From Metallosphaera hakonensis JCM 8857 = DSM 7519 (GTDB taxonomy: Archaea > Thermoproteota > Thermoprotei_A > Sulfolobales > Sulfolobaceae), in the NCBI RefSeq assembly GCF_003201675.2, contig NZ_CP029287.2:1240001-1304000 (forward strand): a stretch of DNA of 64,000 nt, given 5' to 3'. Below the pieces are notes generated by a model. It saw only the letters and a program-made list of their open reading frames with translations. It had not been told where the DNA came from and searched no databases. Shown piece by piece: positions 20,540 to 28,657 of this stretch. The stretch's first letter is position 1. Every line of letters begins with the position of its first letter. The position numbers and the translations under genes were made by a program.

Positions 20540-21428
20540 AAGAATCGACTAAATATTACTTCTGCGGTTTAAAAAGTTTTTACCTTAGGATTTTTCTAAA
20601 TATATTTCTCTTTTTTTCTTTGAAACAAGTCTATTGTTTCGGACTAAGTAGATCACTTGGTTAAAAGGATACTAGGTATACCCATAGATTTTTGATAGTA
20701 ATCATGGCATCAAGAGTGTTTTTCAGCGAGATCGTTTGTCCAAACGTTATATTAGTTACACCTCTACTGCTTCAGGACTAGAAACCATAACTTGGCCATA
20801 CTAAAGATAAACATCGTATTGAATTTCTGAGAAAAATTAAATATAGATTAATTTAAAGACTTTGAAGATCTTTAAACCTATCAGCGAACCACGATCTAAT
20901 ATTTCCCTCTGCTTAACATGGCAAACTTATGATACGTTGAGAGATTATATTGTAGCTGATTTTCATAATTTAGATATTTTAATTGATCATCCATTTTATA
21001 TTCTGTACGTATAAATTTTATAAATCAACATCACCGATGCCAAAAGTTAGATAATATACCGTGTTTCTCACCGATCTACTTGTTACAAATTTAGTTCAGA
21101 TTTTCCAGCGCAAATCACTTCTCATTCGACCCTCTTATCATCATCTTTTCTTTATTGCTTAAGGCAGAATTATACGGTTATCTAAAATAATAGTTCCTAA
21201 CTATCCTTGATAGTGTAAAGCCATTAGGCTATAGATTATTCAAGGTAATATCTATGGGGAGAATTAATATGAAATAAGTATTGAATGAGCTTTCCATGGA
21301 AAATGAACCTTGCAGTTCAATAGTGACGTTATGGCTTTCCTTCATTAGTAATCCTTAACATTACATGGAAATTGGTCTGGAAAGATTTAAATGACCCATG
21401 CACCACTTATCTGTTGGTAGGGTCGAAC
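20540..21428. other. Intergenic region with no recognised gene
   Basis: About 890 bp between accC and the initiator tRNA. The sequence is AT-rich with stops in all frames. The only coherent short frames are under 30 codons and have no supporting signals. A TATA-like TTTAAATG at about 21387 is the likely tRNA promoter. I see no repeat, IS end or tRNA remnant that explains the rest. Confidence 0.5.
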
Positions 21429-21525
<97 letters not shown>

Positions 21526-21616
21526 CTACCCCTACCTCCATTGCAGAGAATAAGATTCAGAATTGGGAGGATGAATAATTTTAGTCCTCTTAAGGCTCAT
21601 AGATACTTTGGGCATA

Positions 21617-22117
21617 TTAAAGAGGGGCCGCCATCAAATAGGCGTCCTCTCCATCGGCGTAATAATGTTTCAGTAACTTTACCTTCTTATAGCCTAATTT
21701 CTCATATAAAGAGATTGCCGCATAATTGCTCACTCTCACCTCCAAATAGACCTCTTCCGCACCATAGACATCCTTCATCTTTTTCATGGATGAGGAGAGT
21801 AACTGTTTTCCTATTCCCCTTCTCCTATATTCTTCTAGGACTGCTATAGAAACCACATGTCCCTTCCTAACCAAAGGGACGAAGGACTTGATATTACTAA
21901 ACCCAGTCTCTATTCTAGGCATAATATACCCTACTACCTCTCCATCTACTGCAGCAACAAAGAACGCTTCGCCCCAGTCTCTCATATGCTCCACGAAGAA
22001 ATAATAGGGGTAGTTCTCAGGTAAGGCAAATCTGTTTATCTTTATAATGGCATCAATATCGTCAGCTCTAACGTTTCTAATTATGAACTCTCTTTTCTCC
22101 TCTACTGACTCAACCAT
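21617..22117 (-). CDS. GNAT N-terminal acetyltransferase (Ard1/RimI-like)
   Basis: This GNAT-fold protein is similar in size (166 aa from ATG 22117) and motifs to Sulfolobus Ard1, which acetylates N-termini such as that of Alba. The acetyl-CoA loop is RRRGIGKQLL near residue 97, followed by LEVRVSNYAAISLYEKLGY near 125. The frame extends 11 codons upstream, but the internal ATG matches the family length and leaves 48 bp to the divergent coaBC gene. Confidence 0.85.
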   Translation of the reverse strand: MVESVEEKREFIIRNVRADDIDAIIKINRFALPENYPYYFFVEHMRDWGEAFFVAAVDGEVVGYIMPRIETGFSNIKSFVPLVRKGHVVSIAVLEEYRRRGIGKQLLSSSMKKMKDVYGAEEVYLEVRVSNYAAISLYEKLGYKKVKLLKHYYADGEDAYLMAAPL

Positions 22118-22165
22118 GATATAATCCTTAATATTGAGGAATATATACATGCGTGAAGATATCTA

Positions 22166-23395
22166 ATGCATCCCTCTAAGAAAATTATGGGAACATCTAC
22201 CAACGAATTGACGGGAAAATCTATTCTACTGGGCGTGACTGGTAGCGTGTCCTTGTATAAGTCCATAGATTTGGCTAGGACTTTAATGAGAAAAGGAAGC
22301 GAAGTTAATGTAATAATGAGCCAGGAAGCATCGAGACTGATATCCCCTGAGATGTTCAATTGGGCCACTGGAAATCCTGTTATCACGGAGCTTTCTGGAG
22401 AGCTGGAACATGTTACCTTGGCTGAAGAGAACGACGGTTTCTTGATTGCACCAGCCACTGCGAACACCATAGTAAAATTGGCTAATGGGATTGCGGACTC
22501 TCCATTAATTTCAACGGCCCTCAATTTCATGGGTCTAGATAAACCTGTTTCCATAGTTCCTGCGATGCATCTGCCAATGTATCTTTCACCACAAATCAAG
22601 AAGGCAATAGACGCACTCAAGGGCATGTCAGTGAACGTAATTGAACCCGACATAGTTAACGATCTAGCTCATTATCCCGATATAGATCTAATAGCTTGGG
22701 ACTTCACCACGCAGTTATTGCGTGGAGAGGACCTCAAGGGAATTAAGATCACCGTAACGGCTGGTCCCACAAGGGAACACATGGACCCAGTCAGGTTCAT
22801 TAGTAATCCAAGCAGTGGTACAATGGGGGTAGCTATTGCCAACGAAGCCCAATTTAGAGGCGCAGACGTATATTTAGTCCACGGTCCCCTCAGTTCTAAA
22901 GTTAAGAACTTCGTCAAGAAGTCCGTAGAAGTTGAAAGCGTTACTGAAATGGGGAAAACTGTTGAGTCACTAGTGGAAAAAGGGTATAAAGTTGTCGTGA
23001 TGGCTGCCGCACCGGCAGATTTTAGATTTAAGGATATTCGCGAGAAAAAAATAGATAGTCATAATGAAGTGCCATTAATGGAATTAGAGAGAACACCGAA
23101 AATATCCTCTACCATAAGGGGAAAGGCATATTTGATCGGCTTTTCAGCGGAAACTGCTAGTACAGAGGAGGAACTTATTGAGAAAGCTAAGATCAAGAAG
23201 GAAAGACACGGATTCAACATTATTGTAGCTAACAACGTTGCAAGAAAAGACATAGGATTTTCCTCTGAGTATAATGAAGTGATTATTATAACTGATAGAT
23301 ATGTCAAGAAAATAGATAAGGCTTCTAAGATAGTGATAGCTAGGGAAATTTTAGATACAGTTAAGGAAGAGCTTAAAAATAGGGACTTAATATAA
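22166..23395 (+). CDS. coaBC: Bifunctional phosphopantothenoylcysteine decarboxylase / synthetase CoaBC
   Basis: This 409-aa protein carries two steps of coenzyme A synthesis. The N-terminal FMN-binding CoaC part (residues 18-180) has LLGVTGSVSLYKS, APATANTIVKLANG near 92 and the PAMHLPMY motif near 132. The C-terminal CoaB part (190-409) has TAGPTREHMDPVRFISNPSSG near 200. An alternative in-frame ATG at codon 8 exists. Confidence 0.92.
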   Translation: MHPSKKIMGTSTNELTGKSILLGVTGSVSLYKSIDLARTLMRKGSEVNVIMSQEASRLISPEMFNWATGNPVITELSGELEHVTLAEENDGFLIAPATANTIVKLANGIADSPLISTALNFMGLDKPVSIVPAMHLPMYLSPQIKKAIDALKGMSVNVIEPDIVNDLAHYPDIDLIAWDFTTQLLRGEDLKGIKITVTAGPTREHMDPVRFISNPSSGTMGVAIANEAQFRGADVYLVHGPLSSKVKNFVKKSVEVESVTEMGKTVESLVEKGYKVVVMAAAPADFRFKDIREKKIDSHNEVPLMELERTPKISSTIRGKAYLIGFSAETASTEEELIEKAKIKKERHGFNIIVANNVARKDIGFSSEYNEVIIITDRYVKKIDKASKIVIAREILDTVKEELKNRDLI

Positions 23396-23410
23396 CTTTT
23401 ACTGCCCAGT

Positions 23411-23486
<76 letters not shown>

Positions 23487-23611
23487 CTTCTTTATGTGAT
23501 TTTGAAAGATATTTCTTCATATAGAGGAATTACGGAGAAATCTAGCGTAACGGTTTTTGTTATATGACTTGTTATATGAGTTTCAAGGACGTTAGGATAA
23601 AAGTGTTCAAC

Positions 23612-25057
23612 CAGCGGTGTTTTACCAATTAAGTTCATCCAGATGATATATAATTTGTACTTTTAATCATTGATTGATATAGGGTAAATATTGATTAAAT
23701 GCAATGAAACATAACATGTTTAAGTATTTTTGGACATATTTAGCCAGTATATTCGATAACGGCGGGTGGATTCTGAATTTTTCTCACGTAGTTGGGAGGG
23801 CGTGCATGGCCCATCCTGCACGCCCCGGTTTTTAGAGAAGTCTGATGAAGGAGTCGAAGGAGATGAACTTCTTGCCTGGAGTGATGTAGCCGAAGACGAC
23901 ACGGTTGAACAGGTTCCACGCGTTGTCCAGTATCGTGTAGTAGAGGAGGAGGAAGACCTTGTTCCTGAGCTTCCTCACCAGCTCTATCCTGGCCTTCTTG
24001 ACCTTGAAGCCCTCCTCGATCTGCCACCTTAGCCTGTAGAGTTCAGCTATGGTGTAGGGGTCGCCCTTGAAGTTGGTGACGAAGGTGAAGTGCCTGGGCC
24101 TCTCCTTGTCCTTCACGTAGACCACGTCGTAGTATTAGAGGCCGTCGAGCTCCAGCTCCCTGTACGCAACGTAAGTCCTGTCTTCCGCCCTCCGTGTGCT
24201 CTCCTGGAGACTAAGGGAGGAGAGTTGGAAGCCCTTCAAACCGGACTTCCCCCTCACCACGACCTTCACGGGCATCTCCCTCAGTACCTGGAAGTTGAGG
24301 AAACCCGCGTCAGCACGTAATCTACCTCCACGCGTTTCGTGATCTCCTGCACCGAGTGGAGGAGGAAGAGAGAAGGGCTCTCTCCTCTCAGGTCGGCGAA
24401 CTGGAGCATGAGGGAACACCTCACTGGGTGGACCAGATCCACGCTCCCGGCCTTCACTCCCTTCCTCCACGGGATGAGCCCAACTCCATCCCTCAAGGCC
24501 TCCAACTCCCCCTTCTCCCCCACCGTGAGCCCGCTCTCGTCCGCCAGCACGGTCCCGAACTTCCCCTTGCCCACCTTCCCGCACTGGTCCCAGAACGTGA
24601 AGGTCTTGCCCACAAGCGAGCCCAACCCCTCTCCCGACCTCGTGAGGTACACGTAGTCCTTCCCCCTGTTCCCCTGAAGTAGGGAAGGAGCTGCCTGGAC
24701 CAGCTTCTCAGGTTCAGGGGAGATAAGTTTAAACTGCTCCAATATACCTTGAACGAGGGACTCCAACCTCTCTTGGGAGTACACGGGAACTTGTACTCCG
24801 CTTAACATGGTTTGCATAGTGGGGCTCTGGGGTCCCTCGCTTAAATCTTTTCTCCCTCAACTCCACACCGCTTGATAATACTAAACATTTAGTATTACAG
24901 CACGCGGGAAAACACGTCTCCTCTCTCCTTCTTCGCGCTTAATTCAATCTGTCTCGTCCATCACAAGGAAATTAAACGTATTTCTCCAACTTAACGAGAG
25001 ATATACCCGTGTTTAAGAAATTTCCTCTTAATGAGTAAAATTGGTGTAACACCACTG
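23612..25057 (-). mobile_element. IS4-type insertion sequence, copy 1 (decayed)
   Basis: The left terminus CAGCGGTGTTTTACCAATT (23612) and the complement of the right terminus (CAGTGGTGTTACACCAATT, ending 25057) form an imperfect inverted repeat of about 19 bp and bound 1446 bp, close to the size of the Sulfolobus IS4-family element ISC1439. The transposase inside is broken. A second, truncated copy with the same left end is at 39853. No clear target duplication is visible; the element seems to have landed in an older MITE whose right part survives at 25065-25122. Confidence 0.75.
23832..24817 (-). pseudogene. IS4-family DDE transposase, frameshifted and with internal stop
   Basis: The N-terminal part (24817 down to about 24300) contains GTVLADESGLTVGEKG, carrying the first catalytic Asp, and ends in VDYVLTR before the frame is lost. 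The coding sequence resumes in another frame at ADAGFLNFQVLREMP and hits an in-frame TAA at 24135, followed by the C-terminal piece with the IS4 signature AELYRLRWQIEEGFKVKK. One frameshift plus one nonsense codon make it inactive. The sequence is much more G+C-rich than its surroundings. Confidence 0.8.
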
Positions 25058-25064
25058 CACCACT

Positions 25065-25122
25065 GACTAGAATTTAACAGTAAATCAATAGATAAAGGCT
25101 ATAAACTTTCTGAAAGTACTAG
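25065..25122 (+). repeat. Truncated CTAG-ended MITE (right part)
   Basis: About 58 bp that match the right three quarters of the 81-bp MITE at 37147 (shared GACTAG, AGATAA and CTATAAACTTTCTGAAAG blocks), ending with CTAG at 25119. The missing left 20 bp would lie where the IS4 element ends. The left flank of that IS (AAAGTGTTCAAC before 23612) resembles the MITE's CTAGTGTTCC end, so the IS may have split it. Confidence 0.6.
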
Positions 25123-25260
25123 TTATTCCCATAGGTCTGTTAGAGGCGTAATATGTAGCGCCTCTCTAAAATAAAAAACCTTAAGCTTCCTAATCAGCAT
25201 CTTAGTATTCCCTTAATAACTGTGAGATCTTAGCATACTATTGAAGACGAGATTTCCATT

Positions 25261-25677
25261 TCATACGATATCTTTAGGGTCGATTCTCTTAATCCCTGGA
25301 ATCTTATCATAAATATGATCTGTTGATATAATTGCTTTCTCCTTATCGTAGATTAAACAAGTTGCAGCATGATAGGCATCAAAGATCGATGTTATATTAT
25401 ATTGGCTCATTAATGCTAAGGCTAAAAGATCAATATCGATAGTGGTAGGAATCCATTCAATATTAGGTATGCTCTTTAATGCACCTATCTTATCTAATAT
25501 TTCTTGAACTGAAAGGTTCATATTGCGTAAAACGTAATATATCTCGTGTATTGCTTCCCTACTAACTATTACGCTTAGTTCTCCTTTAGCAATCTTTAAA
25601 AGGAGTTTTTCTGATTCTTCCTTTAACCTATCTTCAGTTTTAAGATGAGCTATTAGAACGTCACTTTCGATCAGCAT
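25261..25677 (-). CDS. vapC: VapC-type PIN-domain toxin
   Basis: This 138-aa PIN-domain protein has acidic residues in MLIESDVLIAHL (Asp near 6), SREAIHEIY near 40, FDAYHAA near 99 and the C-terminal ISTDHIYDKI near 117, consistent with a metal-dependent RNase. It overlaps the 3' end of the antitoxin gene by 17 bp, the usual vapBC arrangement. The pair lies among mobile elements. Confidence 0.85.
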   Translation of the reverse strand: MLIESDVLIAHLKTEDRLKEESEKLLLKIAKGELSVIVSREAIHEIYYVLRNMNLSVQEILDKIGALKSIPNIEWIPTTIDIDLLALALMSQYNITSIFDAYHAATCLIYDKEKAIISTDHIYDKIPGIKRIDPKDIV

Positions 25678-25918
25678 GCTGTCTCCTCTGATATCTTTCT
25701 AACGCATCTTTTTCTGCTTCCTTTTCTGCCAACTCCTTTAGTTCTCTCACATTTAAGTCAGTCTTTATAATTCCAGAGGTTTTAGCTAAAGGATCTTTAG
25801 GAACTGGAATCCCAACGAAAAACGTTCCAGCATCAATAATTATAACTGAGCTAGCCTCATCTAATCCTTTTGGTAACTTAATTCTACCTTTATTATCAAC
25901 CTTTACTACATATCCCAT
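25661..25918 (-). CDS. vapB: VapB-type antitoxin (AbrB-like)
   Basis: This 85-aa protein has an N-terminal swapped-hairpin AbrB/SpoVT domain (VVKVDNKGRIKLPKGLDEA) and a charged C-terminal helix (LKELAEKEAEKDALERYQRR) that would wrap the toxin. It is the upstream gene of a vapBC pair, and AT-rich promoter sequence lies above 25918. Confidence 0.85.
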   Translation of the reverse strand: MGYVVKVDNKGRIKLPKGLDEASSVIIIDAGTFFVGIPVPKDPLAKTSGIIKTDLNVRELKELAEKEAEKDALERYQRRQHADRK

Positions 25919-26020
25919 ATTACCATGTTATATCCCACTAACTATAAATATTTCCCACATTTAGTTCATCTCTAGTCTATTAATCTTCTTATTGGCTATG
26001 ATTAATATGAGCCCTCTTCG

Positions 26021-26099
26021 TTAGTATTTCATAAAATTCTTATACTATAATTCAATAAAATCCCTAAATAAAGATCTAGAAACTTTTTGAAGATACTAA
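26021..26099 (+). repeat. CTAG-type MITE, 79 bp
   Basis: Left end TTAGTATTTCATAAAATTCT and right end complement TTAGTATCTTCAAAAAGTTT form an imperfect terminal inverted repeat matching the ends of the IS630-type element at 38044 (CTAGTATTTCCGGAAAGT). It has no coding capacity. It lies 16 bp from the end of IS256-like copy A. Confidence 0.65.
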
Positions 26100-26115
26100 C
26101 GTTGCACTTGAATGT

Positions 26116-27365
26116 GGGCGGCTCAGGAGTCCATTGCGAATTGTATTTTCTAGCTCTGAATTAGGCTTATCCAATGTACAAATTATTGGGTACATTTCGG
26201 ATAAAGTGAGAGGAATGAAGAAGACTGTAATATTATTACAGTGATGAGAAAACAGGTGAATAGGTTGTAGTAGAGCGCTATGGCCCGCGCGAGCTGTAGT
26301 ATCCTCCAGGGAGAGTGAAACAACCCGAACCTCCTCCTCTCCAGGAGGGAGTTGAAGGACTCGACCAGGTTGTTGGACTTAAGCCACTTCCAGAGCTTCT
26401 TGTCGGCGATGAGGTAGCTTAGAAGAGTCGGGTTGGTCTCGGGCTTGATCTTGCCGAGCTCGGCTGACGAGGTGATCGCGTCCAGGGCCTCCCTTTCCTC
26501 CTTGGTCGTACGCTTGAGGTGGACCAGGCAGCCCTGCCTCCCCACGTGAAGTTCAAGGGAGATCGCCCTGTCCAAGGCCTTAATCCCATCAGCCACGACC
26601 AGGACGAAGCTCGTCTTCTTCCAAACCCTGACCAGGAGACTCCAATAGATGGCGTCCTCAGCCTCGCTTATGATGACCTCGAGGACCGCCCTCTTTCCCT
26701 CCCGGGTCACGCCCATAGCCACGAGGAGGACCGCCCTTCGTCCCTTGAGCTTCACGTACTTCCCGTCAACTATCACGTACTTGAAGTCGTTGCCCGTTTC
26801 AATCTCAGGCATCCAGAGCTTGGCGTTCAACTTGCCTCCCTTCACTGAGTAGACCAACATTAGGGACGCGAAGACCTTCCTTTCCTCCCTCAGTAGAGTC
26901 TCCTCGACCTGGGTCCTCACCCTCCCTTCACCGTAAAGCACGGGCAGCTTCACCGATATCCACTCCAACTCGTACTTCGTCTCCCTCTCCTCCATCACGA
27001 TCTTGAACCCCTTCAGGAACCTGTAGCTCGCGTAACCCTTCCTCTTGACCTCCTTACCTCTCTGGTAGTTGGGACTAATCCTCTCAGCTTCCTCCAAGGC
27101 CATCCTCTCGATCTCCTGGACCGGTTTGTTTAATAAGGCGTCATCGGGTAATATCTTGGGGACGAGCGTGAGGGATATCTTCCCAGGTCCCTCTACGAGC
27201 TCCATAATCCGGACCCCGTAGAGGGTTACCTCGTTCACAGTTGACAGTTCCATGATATTACCTCATGCTCGTCCCCTATTAGTGTTACCGAAAATGTAGA
27301 ATCAATTTCTACTATCTAATTCTATAGAAATAAATTGAAATCGCAATGGACTCCTGAGCCGCCCC
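26116..27365 (-). mobile_element. IS256/Mutator-like insertion sequence, copy A
   Basis: The element starts with GGGCGGCTCAGGAGTCCATT at 26116 and ends with the exact complement at 27365, a perfect inverted repeat of about 24 bp. It contains one intact transposase. Copies B (37551, opposite orientation) and C (63375) share the same ends. Its 5' flank (complement of 27366-27374) is the reverse complement of the 3' flank of copy B, which points to recombination between the two copies. It truncates the gene at 27366-27619. Confidence 0.9.
26183..27253 (-). CDS. IS256/Mutator-like transposase (intact)
   Basis: This 356-aa DDE transposase has a first catalytic Asp in YVIVDGKYVKLKG near residue 165, a second in VLVVADGIKALDRA near 220 and the catalytic Glu in SNNLVESFNSLLERRR near 302; the GCLVHLKR block near 240 is the Mutator-type C/H motif. 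The frame is complete, so this copy could be active and could mobilise the others. The base composition is G+C-rich compared with its flanks. Confidence 0.88.
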   Translation of the reverse strand: MELSTVNEVTLYGVRIMELVEGPGKISLTLVPKILPDDALLNKPVQEIERMALEEAERISPNYQRGKEVKRKGYASYRFLKGFKIVMEERETKYELEWISVKLPVLYGEGRVRTQVEETLLREERKVFASLMLVYSVKGGKLNAKLWMPEIETGNDFKYVIVDGKYVKLKGRRAVLLVAMGVTREGKRAVLEVIISEAEDAIYWSLLVRVWKKTSFVLVVADGIKALDRAISLELHVGRQGCLVHLKRTTKEEREALDAITSSAELGKIKPETNPTLLSYLIADKKLWKWLKSNNLVESFNSLLERRRFGLFHSPWRILQLARAIALYYNLFTCFLITVIILQSSSFLSLYPKCTQ

Positions 27366-27619
27366 ACTGTACTAAAATAAGGAATTTTTTCTTCTTCCCT
27401 CTTATAATACTCCAAAGAAAACATTTTCGCATTATTTAATTCTATTTTCTCTTCATCGGTAACTATTATAACGCTTTTTAACATTTTTCTCTCCTTAAGC
27501 ATGTTAGAATATTCTATAGGAAAAGTTATAACGTAATAAGGATACTTTACTCTTTCCCCTTTACTGTTAATCTTAATATTGTACTTTACCCTGACCTTTA
27601 ACTCCTCCTTAATTATCAT
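27366..27619 (-). pseudogene. Unknown gene truncated by mobile elements
   Basis: The N-terminal 85 codons (start MIIKEELKVRV, last native residues near KIPYFSTV) run into the end of IS copy A, which adds an artefactual tail. The fragment is a beta-rich soluble protein I do not recognise. The native sequence stops at TTTTAGTA, immediately followed in the reconstructed ancestor by the left end of the IS4-type element now at 39853, so that IS probably broke the gene first. Confidence 0.6.
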
Positions 27620-27662
27620 AAGTAAATATTCTTTATCTTCCTTTATAAATTCTTTTTCATTT

Positions 27663-27740
27663 TAAGAGAGATTCTCTTCTAACTTATAGAAGAATCTAAG
27701 AGAGAAATATTTAAATACTAGAAAGTAATAACTATACTTG
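27663..27740 (+). promoter_or_regulatory. Promoter of small gene 1 with palindrome
   Basis: A perfect interrupted palindrome AAGAGA-GAT-TCTCTT at about 27664-27678 is followed by the block GAGAGAAATATTTAAATAC at 27699-27717, an archaeal BRE/TATA-like element about 45 bp ahead of the ATG at 27751. Nearly the same block precedes small gene 2 (GGAGAGAAATATTTATATAT), so the two promoters look co-regulated. Confidence 0.5.
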
Positions 27741-27750
27741 TGAAAGAAAA

Positions 27751-27888
27751 ATGGCAAAAAGAACAAACAAAACAAGAAAAAGCAAAAAAGAAGACGATGA
27801 AATGATAGATGAGGTTGAAGAAAAATTTGGGGAATATTGTAGTGATCCAGAGAATTTCACTGATGAGGCTTGTGAAAAGCTATTTTAA
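27751..27888 (+). CDS. Small acidic/basic protein 1 (45 aa)
   Basis: The ORF ATG 27751 to TAA 27888 encodes a basic N-terminus (KRTNKTRKSKK) followed by an acidic helix (EDDEMIDEVEEKFGEYC) and a second Cys near the end. It has its own strong TATA-like promoter and no Shine-Dalgarno-like site. Nothing similar is known to me. It lies convergent to the defence operon and may be a regulator or accessory protein; that is inference only. Confidence 0.5.
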   Translation: MAKRTNKTRKSKKEDDEMIDEVEEKFGEYCSDPENFTDEACEKLF

Positions 27889-28016
27889 TTTTTTCATATC
27901 CTTAAAAGGAACTTAAGAACTTACAATAATTTTTCTTATTGATATAATTCTCTCTTAGAATACAATTTTATTAAGGAGAGAAATATTTATATATTAGTTT
28001 GAAGAAAGTATAATTG

Positions 28017-28172
28017 ATGACAGAAAACGAAAAGGACAAAAAACAAGCAAACGTCACATTCATATCGTTTCCTAGTAAAGAAATTTTTGATGAAATATAT
28101 AATGAACTAAATGAAGATGGTAAAAAGGAATTAGATAGTATGATGAAAGAAGGTAGGGTAAAAATATACTAA
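28017..28172 (+). CDS. Small protein 2 (51 aa)
   Basis: The ORF ATG 28017 to TAA 28172 encodes a hydrophilic protein (start MTENEKDKKQANVTFISFPS) with an amphipathic acidic helix in the second half. The upstream block GGAGAGAAATATTTATATAT repeats the promoter of small gene 1. It ends 17 bp from the stop codon of the EVE-like gene on the other strand. Function unknown. Confidence 0.5.
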   Translation: MTENEKDKKQANVTFISFPSKEIFDEIYNELNEDGKKELDSMMKEGRVKIY

Positions 28173-28188
28173 TTTTTCATTTAATATC

Positions 28189-28596
28189 CTAGACTTTTTC
28201 TATATTTGCTAGCATTTTCTCTATTTCTTCTCCTATCTTATCATCTAATTTCTGAATTCCTGGCAGAGGTCTAAAATTAAACTTCTTAAGCTCTTCTCTG
28301 GTAACGCACTTCCACCTTTTAGGATCCTTATTTTCAAGTACAGACTTTGGTATTTCGGAAACCTTAATTACCATATAATGAGGCCATTCACCCTCAGGCC
28401 AATATTTCTCCTTAAGCTCACCAGTCTCCTTAATTACACCTGAAAGCACTATGCAACCATCAAAATCCCTTTCCTTATCTCTACTTAAATAAAGAAAGAC
28501 CCTACTCCCTGGTCCTTCTACAGAATAAAGCCTACTTGTACCCCAAATGAATATACCTTCATCAAACCTCCTTATGAAAGAACTTTTCCTATTCAA
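28189..28596 (-). CDS. EVE/PUA-like domain protein of defence operon
   Basis: The pattern of this 135-aa protein (GSRVFLYLSRDKERDFDG, then WPHYMVIKVSEIP near 75 and RPLPGIQKLDDKIGEEI near 110) resembles EVE/PUA-like folds that bind modified bases. It is the last gene of the minus-strand operon with a methyltransferase and a helicase, so it could read the methylation state of DNA. The domain call is by eye and moderately uncertain. Confidence 0.55.
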   Translation of the reverse strand: MNRKSSFIRRFDEGIFIWGTSRLYSVEGPGSRVFLYLSRDKERDFDGCIVLSGVIKETGELKEKYWPEGEWPHYMVIKVSEIPKSVLENKDPKRWKCVTREELKKFNFRPLPGIQKLDDKIGEEIEKMLANIEKV

Positions 28597-28657
28597 ATAA
28601 TCATCTAAAGAATATAGAGGTGTTTAGAATAGCTATGAGAAGTCAGTTCTTATCTAT

